From: an uncultured Thomasclavelia sp.
Lineage (GTDB): Bacteria > Bacillota_I > Bacilli_A > Erysipelotrichales > Coprobacillaceae
Reading direction: 5' to 3'
Assembly: GCA_910588165.1 (NCBI GenBank)
Contig: CAJUOR010000019.1
Location: 12,596 to 26,237, forward strand
DNA: 13,642 nt
Made by a program: the position numbers and the translations under genes. The notes under the pieces were generated by a model. That model made no database searches, was not told where the DNA came from, and saw only the letters and a list, made by a program, of their open reading frames with translations. Shown here one piece after another: positions 6,538 to 13,162 of this stretch (the first letter of the stretch is position 1; each line of letters opens with the position of its first letter).

Positions 6538-7209
6538 ATGACGATTAAAATTCCTTATTTTATTGCAGGGGATCCTGATTTAGATACGACCTATAGATTG
6601 CTTCTTCACGCCAGTAAATTTGCACCGGCAATTGCATTAGCTCTACCTTTCTCTGATCCTATGGCTGGAAGTCCGCTTACACAAAAAGCCCATGTCAGAG
6701 CTTTAGAAAATCTTATTCATACAAAAGATATATTCAAAATGTTGACAAAATTTAAAGAAGAAGTTAATTGTCCCATCATTGCAGAGCTTTATTTCAATCA
6801 AATCTTTACTTATGGTATCGAGAAATTTTTTCATCATGCCAAGCAAGCCGGTATTCAAGCCCTTTGCATTTTAGATTTACCAATCGAACATGAAAACGAA
6901 GTCTTACCATACGCTTCTCATTACCAAATCACACTTCTACATACACTAACCGCTTCAAAGGAACGCCTTGGTTTAATCCTCTCGCATAGTCATCATGCGA
7001 TTTTGTGCTTTGATGTCAACGCCTATCAGGCAATTCCATCTAAATATGCACTTTTAACATTACAAGAGTTTCACCATCTTGAAGATGAGATTTATGCCGA
7101 TGGTATTATCATTAAAGAACCGATTATCGACTTAGTTGAGGTGTTAAGTACCAATCCCCAAGCCGAAAATGCCGTTTTCAGTCAAATCAAAGCTATTTTA
7201 AACTACTAG
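6538..7209 (+). CDS. trpA: TrpA-like protein lacking catalytic residues
   Basis: A 223-residue homologue of tryptophan synthase alpha, the subunit that splits indole-3-glycerol phosphate into indole; the usual length is about 250-270. It starts almost at strand 1 ('IPYFIAGDPD'), so it lacks the N-terminal helix. Aligned to Salmonella TrpA, 'ALELGVPFSDPLADGP' reads 'AIALALPFSDPMAGSP': catalytic Glu49 is Ala33 and Asp60 is Gly44. Loop 6 ('SRSGVTG') is 'CFDVNAY', and the phosphate-binding 'GFGIS' and 'SGSA' are 'EFHHL' and 'IKEP'. The fold core, the interface loop PFSDP (37-41) and the Tyr of 'LYFNQIF' are kept. The frame is intact and fused tightly to trpB, so this is not simple decay. I infer a non-catalytic activator of TrpB, as known for Chlamydia trachomatis TrpA. 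The ATG abuts the trpB stop codon and its binding site (GGAGGTGG) lies in trpB's end. Confidence 0.85.
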   Translation: MTIKIPYFIAGDPDLDTTYRLLLHASKFAPAIALALPFSDPMAGSPLTQKAHVRALENLIHTKDIFKMLTKFKEEVNCPIIAELYFNQIFTYGIEKFFHHAKQAGIQALCILDLPIEHENEVLPYASHYQITLLHTLTASKERLGLILSHSHHAILCFDVNAYQAIPSKYALLTLQEFHHLEDEIYADGIIIKEPIIDLVEVLSTNPQAENAVFSQIKAILNY

Positions 7210-7739
7210 AATTTCAACCATTTAGAAAACCAGCCATTTTGGTCTAACATTATCATAAAATAGCCACTGGCTAAACCTAAAACTAAACCAACTAAAATAT
7301 CCGTTGGGAAATGGACAAATAAAACCATGCGTGATAAAGCAACCAAGCTTGCCAATAAGAAAACATACTTTCTTTGCTTAGGGTAATAATAGCCCAAAAT
7401 TGTTGCCACAACAAAAGAAGTTGAAGTATGTCCTGACGGAAAAGAAAAGTCTTTAGGCGCTTTAATCAATAGATCTACATAAGGATAAACCTCAAAGGGT
7501 CTGGAGCGCATAAAAATATTCTTAATAATTAAATTACCGATAACTGCAACTAAAACTAATCCTGCAAGCAACACAACTGCTTGCCTTTTTTCTTTCTTGA
7601 CAAACCCTACATAGCTAATCATCATAAGCCAAATTAAACCCGCATTACCTAACAGCGTGATTAAAATCATACAAGTCTTTAACCAATCCGCTGAAAAAAT
7701 ATGTTGCAACCATAATAAAAATTCTAATTCCCAGCTCAT
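7206..7739 (-). CDS. PAP2-family membrane phosphatase
   Basis: A 177-residue integral membrane lipid phosphatase with the complete three-part PAP2 signature: Lys73 to Arg80-Pro81 (K-x6-RP), 'PSGH' (101-104) and Ser136-Arg137 ... His143 ... Asp147 (SR-x5-H-x3-D). About five to six helices are visible, with the active site expected on the outer face. Candidate substrates are undecaprenyl pyrophosphate (BcrC-like), phosphatidylglycerol phosphate or phosphatidate; sequence alone does not choose. The ATG has GAGGTG five bases upstream, and a TATAAT-containing promoter lies at 7760-7787. The gene converges on trpA, and the two stop codons overlap in the palindrome CTAG (7206-7209), leaving no room for a terminator between them. 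Confidence 0.9.
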   Translation of the reverse strand: MSWELEFLLWLQHIFSADWLKTCMILITLLGNAGLIWLMMISYVGFVKKEKRQAVVLLAGLVLVAVIGNLIIKNIFMRSRPFEVYPYVDLLIKAPKDFSFPSGHTSTSFVVATILGYYYPKQRKYVFLLASLVALSRMVLFVHFPTDILVGLVLGLASGYFMIMLDQNGWFSKWLKF

Positions 7740-7759
7740 TTTATCACCTCAATGGATTT

Positions 7760-7787
7760 ATTATATCATCTTCATACTAAACTTCAA
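7760..7787 (-). promoter_or_regulatory. Promoter of the PAP2 gene
   Basis: On the minus strand, TTGAAG (7787-7782), a 16-base spacer and TATAAT (7765-7760) precede the GAGGTG binding site of the phosphatase gene. Confidence 0.6.
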
Positions 7788-7808
7788 GTTGCAAGTGTAT
7801 AATTTAAA

Positions 7809-7830
7809 ATAGGATAGATCTTAATCCTAT
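7809..7830. repeat. Intergenic inverted repeat
   Basis: ATAGGAT (7809-7815) and ATCCTAT (7824-7830) flank an 8-base centre. It sits between the divergent PAP2 and dehydrogenase promoters, with a TATAAT (7798-7803) beside it on the plus strand. There is no T-tract, so an operator or attenuator is more likely than a terminator. Confidence 0.3.
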
Positions 7831-7868
7831 CACTCATTAAGCAAAATCCAATAGATAATGAATTTGTA

Positions 7869-7897
7869 TTGTGAAAATATTCACTTAATGTTATAAT
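7869..7897 (+). promoter_or_regulatory. Promoter with Rex-like operator for the dehydrogenase gene
   Basis: TTGTGA (7869-7874), a 17-base spacer and TATAAT (7892-7897, with TGT before it) form a good promoter. The -35 and spacer coincide with TTGTGAA-aata-TTCACTT (7869-7886). The core GTGAA-N4-TTCAC is a perfect inverted repeat and fits the Rex consensus TTGTGAANNNNTTCACAA except near one end. Rex is the Firmicute repressor that leaves DNA when NADH is high and often controls NADH-using dehydrogenases, which suits the gene downstream. Confidence 0.6.
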
Positions 7898-7922
7898 GTA
7901 GACAATAAAGGAGGACTAAGAA

Positions 7923-8714
7923 ATGAAATTAGAAAATAAAGTTGCGATTGTAACCGGTGGTGCCATGGGAAATGGTTTAGGTATTGTAAAAGTGTTTTTG
8001 AAATATAAAGCAAAAGTTGCGATTATTGACTATAGCGATAAGGTTCACGAAACTTGCGAAGTATTACAAAAGGAAGGCTATGAGGTCAGCGGTTATGTGT
8101 GCGATGTGCGTGACACAACAACTATTGCTACTTGTGTGGAAGATATTTTGAAAAAATACGGTACAATTGATATACTTGTCAACAATGCCGGCATTGCTTG
8201 GCTCGATACATTCATGAATACTTCTGATGAGTTAAGAGATGCTCATCTTGACATCAATATTAAAGGAGCATGGAATATGGCTAAAGCCGTTGTCCCTACT
8301 ATGATAAAAAATCAAAAAGGAGCTATTGTCAACTTATCAAGTGTGACCGGTCCGATGGTCGCCGATCCCGGTGAAGTTGCTTATGCGACAACAAAAGCTG
8401 CCTTAATGGGCTTTACCAAAGGCTTGGCGGCAGAAATGGTTAAACACAATATTCGTGTCAATGCTATTTTACCGGGATATATTATGACACCGATGGTGGA
8501 AGGTATAGCAAAAACAAGTGACAGTTCCAATCCGGATAGTGTAATTGAAGGCATTCGTGCCGGTATTCCAATGGGGCGTTTAGGCAAAATTGAGGAATTA
8601 GGTGAATTAGCAGCCTTTCTTTCAAGCGATGAAGCAAGCTATATTACAGCTCAAGGCATTGTCATTGATGGCGGTTCTACATTACCTGAAACAATGAGTG
8701 TCGGTGTTCAATAA
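7923..8714 (+). CDS. ucpA: UcpA-like short-chain dehydrogenase
   Basis: A 263-residue NAD(P)-dependent short-chain dehydrogenase. It shows the Rossmann motif TGGAMGNG (11-18), Asp36 at the end of strand 2 (usually NAD preference), NNAG (87-90), the catalytic Ser around 139-140 and Tyr154-x3-Lys158 ('YATTK'). Length and long stretches, such as 'HLDINIKGAWN', 'SSVTGPMVADPGE' and the C-terminal 'VIDGGSTLPETMSVG', match E. coli UcpA closely, whose physiological substrate is not firmly known. GGAGG precedes the ATG. It is a single-gene unit, with a promoter overlapped by a Rex-like site and a terminator at 8721-8757, so it may help re-oxidise NADH during fermentation. That role is inference. Confidence 0.92.
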   Translation: MKLENKVAIVTGGAMGNGLGIVKVFLKYKAKVAIIDYSDKVHETCEVLQKEGYEVSGYVCDVRDTTTIATCVEDILKKYGTIDILVNNAGIAWLDTFMNTSDELRDAHLDINIKGAWNMAKAVVPTMIKNQKGAIVNLSSVTGPMVADPGEVAYATTKAALMGFTKGLAAEMVKHNIRVNAILPGYIMTPMVEGIAKTSDSSNPDSVIEGIRAGIPMGRLGKIEELGELAAFLSSDEASYITAQGIVIDGGSTLPETMSVGVQ

Positions 8715-8720
8715 AAAAAC

Positions 8721-8759
8721 AAAGCGGACTTTTTCATATTTTGAACAAGTCCACTTTTT
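8721..8759 (+). terminator. Terminator of the dehydrogenase gene
   Basis: AAAGCGGACTT (8721-8731) pairs with AAGTCCACTTT (8747-8757) with one central mismatch, ending in a T-run (to 8759). The -35 of the next gene begins two bases later. Confidence 0.8.
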
Positions 8760-8760
8760 C

Positions 8761-8790
8761 TTAACATCATCTGATAATTTATGTTATAAT
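8761..8790 (+). promoter_or_regulatory. Promoter of the glucosidase gene
   Basis: TTAACA (8761-8766), an 18-base spacer and TATAAT (8785-8790) with an upstream TGT form an extended -10 promoter. Transcription would begin near 8797, which argues against the in-frame ATG at 8797 as the start and for the ATG at 8821. Confidence 0.7.
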
Positions 8791-8820
8791 TAAGTCATGG
8801 AAAAGAAAGGGGTTGCGAAA

Positions 8821-10296
8821 ATGAGTTTTCCTAAGAATTTTTTATGGGGCGGTGCAACTGCTGCCAATCAATATGAAGGTGGTTATTTAAGCGGCGGTAA
8901 AGGCTTGGCAACAGCCGATGTTATTACAGACGGAAGTTTAAATACACCTAGATGCATTTCAATTCAATTAGCTGACGGAACTAAAAAGTTGATTACCCGT
9001 CATGAAGAAGTACCTGCGGATGCTATTGCTTATGTCGATGAAAACATCTACTATCCAAGCCATGTCGCTACAGACTTCTATCATCATTATAAAGAAGACA
9101 TTGCTTTATTTGCGGAAATGGGCTTTAATTGCTTCCGTATGTCTATTAACTGGTCTAGAATTTTCCCACAAGGTGATGAACAAGAACCTAATGAAGAAGG
9201 TTTAAAATTCTACGATGACGTTTTCGATGAATGTTTAAAATACGGCATCGAACCAGTTGTAACAATGATTCACTTTGACATTCCATTGTACTTAGCAACT
9301 AAATATGATGGTTGGGCTAATAGAAAGACAATTGATTTCTTCTTACATTATAGTGAAGTTATCTTCAACCGCTACAAAAACAAAGTTAAATATTGGATGA
9401 CTTTCAATGAAATTAACTTCTGTAAATCTTTTAGTAATATCGGTATTAGCGAGGAAATTTCTAACCCTCAAAAACAAGCACAAGCTTTACATCATATTTT
9501 AGTGGCAAGTGCTAAAGCTGTTCAATTAGGACATCAAATCAATCCGGACTTTAAGATTGGTATGATGATTGCCTACATTGTAACTTACCCACATACTTGT
9601 AATCCGGATGATGTCATGAGAGAAATCGAATTTGGACATGGCTTCAAACACTTCTGGATGGACGTTCAATGTCGTGGTTACTATCCGGCTTATAAATTAA
9701 AAGAATATGAAAGAAAAGGTATCACTATTGAAAAAGCACCAACTGATGATGCTGACTTAATGGCAGGTACAGTTGATTATATCGGTTTCAGTTACTACAA
9801 CTCTACAACTGTTCAAGCAGTTAAAGAAGGACAACAAACCGGTGGTAATCAAATGGGTGGAGCTAAAAACCCATACTTAAGTGAAAGTGAATGGGGTTGG
9901 CCAATTGACCCGGTAGGTATCCGTGTCGCTTTAAATCAGATTTGGGATAAATACCAATTACCGATGATGATTGTGGAAAACGGTTTAGGTGCAATTGACA
10001 CTATCGAAGAAGACGGCTCTATCAACGATGACTATCGTATTGACTATATGGCTAAACACATTGCGGAAATGCAGAAAGCTATTGATATTGACGGAGTTGA
10101 ATTATGGGGCTACACACCTTGGGGCTGTATTGACTTGGTATCAGCCGGCACAGGTGAAATGAAAAAACGCTATGGCTTCATTTATGTCGATATGGATGAT
10201 AAAGGTAACGGTTCACTTAAACGTTCAAAGAAAAAATCATTCAACTGGTATAAAAAAGTCATTGCTTCTAACGGCGCAGACTTAAGTAACGATTAA
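8821..10296 (+). CDS. GH1 6-phospho-beta-glucosidase
   Basis: A 491-residue family 1 glycoside hydrolase, cytoplasmic, opening with the typical 'MSFPKNFLWGGATAANQYEGG'. The acid/base Glu197 is in 'TFNEIN' and the nucleophile Glu386 in 'IVENGLG'. The late segment 'LVSAGTGEMKKRYGF' (439-453) carries the Lys449/Tyr451 pair that binds the sugar 6-phosphate in this subfamily, so the substrate is probably a phosphorylated beta-glucoside brought in by a PTS. The longer loop at about 35-80 is common in Firmicute members. I placed the start at the ATG at 8821, which has AAAGGGG 8 bases upstream; an in-frame ATG at 8797 would coincide with the expected transcription start. No PTS gene or antiterminator is adjacent, so uptake must be encoded elsewhere. 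Confidence 0.93.
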   Translation: MSFPKNFLWGGATAANQYEGGYLSGGKGLATADVITDGSLNTPRCISIQLADGTKKLITRHEEVPADAIAYVDENIYYPSHVATDFYHHYKEDIALFAEMGFNCFRMSINWSRIFPQGDEQEPNEEGLKFYDDVFDECLKYGIEPVVTMIHFDIPLYLATKYDGWANRKTIDFFLHYSEVIFNRYKNKVKYWMTFNEINFCKSFSNIGISEEISNPQKQAQALHHILVASAKAVQLGHQINPDFKIGMMIAYIVTYPHTCNPDDVMREIEFGHGFKHFWMDVQCRGYYPAYKLKEYERKGITIEKAPTDDADLMAGTVDYIGFSYYNSTTVQAVKEGQQTGGNQMGGAKNPYLSESEWGWPIDPVGIRVALNQIWDKYQLPMMIVENGLGAIDTIEEDGSINDDYRIDYMAKHIAEMQKAIDIDGVELWGYTPWGCIDLVSAGTGEMKKRYGFIYVDMDDKGNGSLKRSKKKSFNWYKKVIASNGADLSND

Positions 10297-10302
10297 TAAA
10301 AC

Positions 10303-10348
10303 AAGGCTACTAGGCAAGTTTAAAATTTGCCCAAGTAGCCTTTTATTT
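10303..10348. terminator. Bidirectional terminator
   Basis: AAGGCTACT (10303-10311) and AGTAGCCTT (10334-10342) form a perfect 9-bp stem, extended by GGCAA/TTGCC inside. On the plus strand TTTTATTTT follows; on the minus strand a weaker T-rich run follows. It can serve the glucosidase gene and the converging deformylase gene. Confidence 0.85.
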
Positions 10349-10397
10349 TGTCTTAAAATTCATTTTTTGTGTTGCTTCTACCGTTCCACAACATTCC

Positions 10398-10814
10398 TTA
10401 AATCAAAATCCCATGACAGTGATCGATTTCGTGTTGAATAATCTGAGCAGTAAAACCACTGTAGGTAGAAATTTTTAATTTGAACCGCCAATCTAAATAA
10501 CGGACTTTAATTTTATCATAACGTCTTGCTTCTTTTTGTGTAGGATGACACAAGCAACCTTCAAGTTTTAACTTTGGTTGTCCATATGTTTGGATAATTT
10601 CGGGATTATACATCAACGTATAAGAGGCATCTTCATTTTGAAATGCAATAATATTTTTGAGAAAACCAATCATATTGGCTGCCATGCCTACGCATCTCTC
10701 TTGATTGGTCAGTAGTGTATCCAATAAGTCCAAACCAATGGCTTCATCGTTTTTATCCGCCTTTTCCGATACCCTACTTAAAAACAAAGGATCCTTAACA
10801 ATTTCTCTAATCAT
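10398..10814 (-). CDS. Short peptide deformylase-like protein
   Basis: A 138-residue member of the peptide deformylase family, which removes the formyl group from new N-terminal methionines using a metal held by one Cys and two His. The metal site is complete: Cys87 in 'EGCLC' and 'HEIDH' (128-132). Two deviations are visible. The first motif, usually G-x-G-L-A-A-x-Q, reads 'VGMAANMIG', with Met48 where the oxyanion-stabilising Gln should be, and motif 2 ends in Cys-His instead of Ser-x. The 'GMAANMIG' form is typical of a short paralogue group in Firmicutes, so activity may be lower or directed at another substrate. GGAG precedes the ATG. It lies 18 bases after the HAD gene's stop codon, so the two are probably cotranscribed. 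Confidence 0.85.
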   Translation of the reverse strand: MIREIVKDPLFLSRVSEKADKNDEAIGLDLLDTLLTNQERCVGMAANMIGFLKNIIAFQNEDASYTLMYNPEIIQTYGQPKLKLEGCLCHPTQKEARRYDKIKVRYLDWRFKLKISTYSGFTAQIIQHEIDHCHGILI

Positions 10815-10832
10815 TTGTTTTCTCCTTTTTCA

Positions 10833-11603
10833 TTAAGATGCCTTTAATAGCTTTTGGATACACATGGCAATATCATCAACCAAATATTTCGCAGATGCCT
10901 TAACAACTTCCGGACTTGTGTGGAAAGTAAAGCTCTCCTGTATGCCTCTTAGCATCGGCAAATCATTATAAGAATCACCAATACAGGCAACTTGTTGATC
11001 ATTTAAGTTCAAGTGTTGTTGCAACGCCTTCAAACCGGTGCTCTTTGAACAACCGGCAGCCACACAGTCAATATCATTACGGTTTTGGAAAACAGAAAGG
11101 GTTGGAAACTGCTGTAATGTTGTTAAAATTTTTCGAAGTTCTTCATCTTCATCTACGTGAAAAGAGATACCTAATATTTCTTTACCTGCCAAATCCAGAG
11201 GCTTTTCAAAAATCCTCATACGATCATTAGACGGTTTATCTCCTAACAATTCTCTGACATACATTTTATCTTCTGTCATGACAAAATAAGGTAAATCAGG
11301 ATAAATCTTCCACATTTCTTGAAAAGTCTGCAACGGGATAGCCATTTTTAAAATTTCCTTACCCTTTTGATCTATGACAACTGCCCCACTATTTAAAATA
11401 TAGAAATCTAAATGAATACTTTGAGGTATAAAAGAAGTAATCCCTTGATATGGTCTACCTGTACAAATTCCAAAGAGATTCCCTGCCTTCTGAAATTCTT
11501 GAATCGCTTTAATATCCCTTTCTCGAAAGTTAGGTTCTTCCTCACCAAAAAACAATGTTCCATCATAATCGCTTGCGAGTATTTTCAAATTCATCTCCCC
11601 CAT
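10833..11603 (-). CDS. Cof-type HAD phosphatase
   Basis: A 256-residue haloacid dehalogenase superfamily phosphatase, subfamily IIB (Cof/YbjI type). It has motif I 'DYDGT' with Asp12 nucleophile and Asp14, motif II Thr48 in 'CTGR', motif III Lys187 in 'CSKSTG' and motif IV 'GDSYND' (209-214); the cap domain lies between about 85 and 180. Such enzymes dephosphorylate sugar phosphates, FMN, PLP or similar small molecules; the substrate cannot be read here. The start is uncertain: ATG at 11603 has AGGA only four bases upstream, while ATG at 11594 has GGGGGAG directly touching it. A TATAAT at 11617-11612 would put the first transcribed base almost on 11603. The deformylase-like gene follows in the same direction. 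Confidence 0.9.
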   Translation of the reverse strand: MGEMNLKILASDYDGTLFFGEEEPNFRERDIKAIQEFQKAGNLFGICTGRPYQGITSFIPQSIHLDFYILNSGAVVIDQKGKEILKMAIPLQTFQEMWKIYPDLPYFVMTEDKMYVRELLGDKPSNDRMRIFEKPLDLAGKEILGISFHVDEDEELRKILTTLQQFPTLSVFQNRNDIDCVAAGCSKSTGLKALQQHLNLNDQQVACIGDSYNDLPMLRGIQESFTFHTSPEVVKASAKYLVDDIAMCIQKLLKAS

Positions 11604-11611
11604 TCTTTCCT

Positions 11612-11641
11612 ATTATACATGAAACCTTGAAAGAAACACAA
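11612..11641 (-). promoter_or_regulatory. Promoter of the HAD gene
   Basis: On the minus strand, TTGTGT (11641-11636), an 18-base spacer and TATAAT (11617-11612). The stretch TTTCATGTATAAT around the -10 recurs identically at the promoter of the next minus-strand gene (12157-12169). Transcription would begin about two bases before the first ATG. Confidence 0.5.
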
Positions 11642-11685
11642 TGATTTTATCGTTAAAAAGAAACCATCTTAGCGATAGCTTCTGC

Positions 11686-12114
11686 CTAAACTTTTCTTCT
11701 TTGCAACATATAAAGCTCTAAAATAATCTCCATCGCACCTACGACCAAGATGCCTAAATAACCATATTTAACCATTAAACTCATGAAACATACCACCAAC
11801 AAAATACTGTATCTTTTCATAAAAAACAGCAAGCAAGCCTTGGACATTTTAGGATAATAAACAAATATGATAATCATCGCCAAAACCAAATTAAGACTAG
11901 CTCCTATTAGATTTTCCAAAAATGATAGCTTCGTATAAAGTATTGCATTCAAATAATTAAAGAAACAGGAGTAAAAAATCAAAAACCATAGATGAGCTTT
12001 GAAAGGTGAGAGATAACGTTCTAAATGGCGATTATCTTTATATTCTTTAAATATTCCAAATAATAGTACAATAAAAAGTAGCACTACCCATACCATAAAC
12101 CATACATTCCACAT
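11686..12114 (-). CDS. Small membrane protein of unknown function
   Basis: A 142-residue protein that I do not recognise. It has about four hydrophobic helices (roughly residues 4-22, 42-62, 68-88 and 102-132, the last perhaps two helices), with short basic loops ('KEYKDNRHLERY', 'YYPKMSKA', 'FMKRYS') and a basic C-terminus (LQRRKV). By the positive-inside rule those loops face the cytoplasm. AAAGGGG stands 8 bases before the ATG, and it has its own TATAAT (12162-12157). The short gap to the HAD gene (82 bases, with its own promoter) suggests separate units. It is codon-typical for the window. Confidence 0.65.
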   Translation of the reverse strand: MWNVWFMVWVVLLFIVLLFGIFKEYKDNRHLERYLSPFKAHLWFLIFYSCFFNYLNAILYTKLSFLENLIGASLNLVLAMIIIFVYYPKMSKACLLFFMKRYSILLVVCFMSLMVKYGYLGILVVGAMEIILELYMLQRRKV

Positions 12115-12156
12115 ATCATCAGCCCCTTTATTCTTAAACTATGTTTCTTTTCTTTG

Positions 12157-12177
12157 ATTATACATGAAAAGCTTTTC
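12157..12177 (-). promoter_or_regulatory. Promoter region with a 12-bp palindrome
   Basis: TATAAT (12162-12157) on the minus strand is preceded at once by the perfect palindrome GAAAAGCTTTTC (12166-12177). The -35 region is weak. The palindrome lies in the spacer, where a repressor could act. Confidence 0.4.
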
Positions 12178-12205
12178 TTCTCCATTAAATTATTCTTAAC
12201 TTTAA

Positions 12206-12238
12206 CTTAAAAAAGCTGCGATATCAAATCACAGCTTT
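12206..12238 (-). terminator. Terminator of uppP
   Basis: On the minus strand, AAAGCTGTGAT (12238-12228), a 5-base loop and ATCGCAGCTTT (12222-12212) form an 11-bp stem with one G-U, followed by further T residues. It lies a few bases past the uppP stop codon. Confidence 0.88.
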
Positions 12239-12244
12239 CCTTGT

Positions 12245-13150
12245 TTAAATGAAGGCTTGAACACCAAAGTAGCCTAAGACAATAATACCTAATATAATGC
12301 GATAATAGCCAAAAACCTTAAAATCATTTTTCTTAATATAGTCTAGCAAGAACTTAATGGCAATGATAGAAACAATAAACGCTACTACCATTCCTATACC
12401 TAAAATCATTAACTCTTGAGAAGTAAAGACAAACCCAAATTTCACAATCTTTAACAAGCTGGCACCAAACATAACGGGAATTGCTAAGAAGAAAGTAAAT
12501 TCTGTTGCAACCAAACGACTTGTCCCAATCAGCATACCACCTAAAATCGTAGCACCTGAGCGTGAAGTTCCCGGAATGACTGCCAAAACTTGAAAGATTC
12601 CGATAGCTAGGGCAACACGATAAGTTAAACTTGACAACTTCTTAACACGTGGGTGATTAGAAACTCCGCTATTTTCAATCCAAATAAATAAAACACCGTA
12701 AATAATCAACATCAAGCTAACAACAAACCAGTTATTGAAGTGCTGTTCAATAAAATCATCAAATAACAATCCAACAACCATCGCAGGTAAACAAGCAAAG
12801 GCAATCTTGAACCATAAATCAAATTTTTCTTCATCGCAAAATTTATACCAAACATATAAGCATCTATCCCATAAGCGTGATAAGATGCCTTGATCACGCA
12901 ATGGCTCTGGCATACGAACTTCAGGGCGATAAACAAAAGGCCATAATTTATTGAAATATAATACAACAACAGCCAGTATCGCTCCTAACTGAATAACAAC
13001 TAAAAACATTTGCATAAAGGCTTCGCTGACATCTAATTTAATAAACTCGTCAACTAAAATCATGTGTCCTGTCGAGCTAATCGGCAACCACTCCGTAATG
13101 CCTTCCACTATTCCTAAAAATATGACTTTAAGTAATTCTATTAAATCCAT
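12245..13150 (-). CDS. uppP: Undecaprenyl-diphosphatase
   Basis: A 301-residue integral membrane enzyme of the BacA/UppP family. It converts undecaprenyl pyrophosphate to the monophosphate, recycling the lipid carrier of peptidoglycan synthesis; overexpression of this family gives bacitracin resistance. The two signatures are complete: Glu16 and Glu20 in 'GIVEGITEWLPISSTGH' with His29, and 'PGTSRSG' (193-199) with Arg197. It is about 28 residues longer than the E. coli enzyme because of a charged insert around 74-112, common in Firmicutes. GGAGG precedes the ATG with 7 bases spacing. The gene follows the broken RpiR-like gene after 12 bases, whose stop codon touches its binding site, so both are probably one transcript. 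Together with the PAP2 protein the window has two unrelated potential C55-PP phosphatases. Confidence 0.96.
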   Translation of the reverse strand: MDLIELLKVIFLGIVEGITEWLPISSTGHMILVDEFIKLDVSEAFMQMFLVVIQLGAILAVVVLYFNKLWPFVYRPEVRMPEPLRDQGILSRLWDRCLYVWYKFCDEEKFDLWFKIAFACLPAMVVGLLFDDFIEQHFNNWFVVSLMLIIYGVLFIWIENSGVSNHPRVKKLSSLTYRVALAIGIFQVLAVIPGTSRSGATILGGMLIGTSRLVATEFTFFLAIPVMFGASLLKIVKFGFVFTSQELMILGIGMVVAFIVSIIAIKFLLDYIKKNDFKVFGYYRIILGIIVLGYFGVQAFI

Positions 13151-13162
13151 TGAATATCCTCC

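Noticed and set aside
6538..7209. trpA as a decayed pseudogene
   Set aside because: There is no stop or frameshift, it abuts trpB, and the interface loop is kept while only the chemistry residues are lost; this fits a retained pseudoenzyme better.
8381..8587. Minus-strand frame inside the ucpA-like gene
   Set aside because: It is an antisense shadow of a clear dehydrogenase coding region.
8797..8820. Eight-codon N-terminal extension of the glucosidase
   Set aside because: The ATG at 8797 falls at the predicted transcription start, and the good binding site serves the ATG at 8821.
9002..9205. Plus-strand frame inside the glucosidase gene
   Set aside because: It is out of frame within a well-conserved GH1 coding region and low in complexity.
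11412..11630. Plus-strand frame opposite the HAD gene start
   Set aside because: It is antisense to the HAD motif I region, with no promoter or binding site of its own.
12712..12969. Second minus-strand frame inside uppP
   Set aside because: It is a frame-shifted shadow of uppP; the UppP frame has complete signature motifs on both sides.
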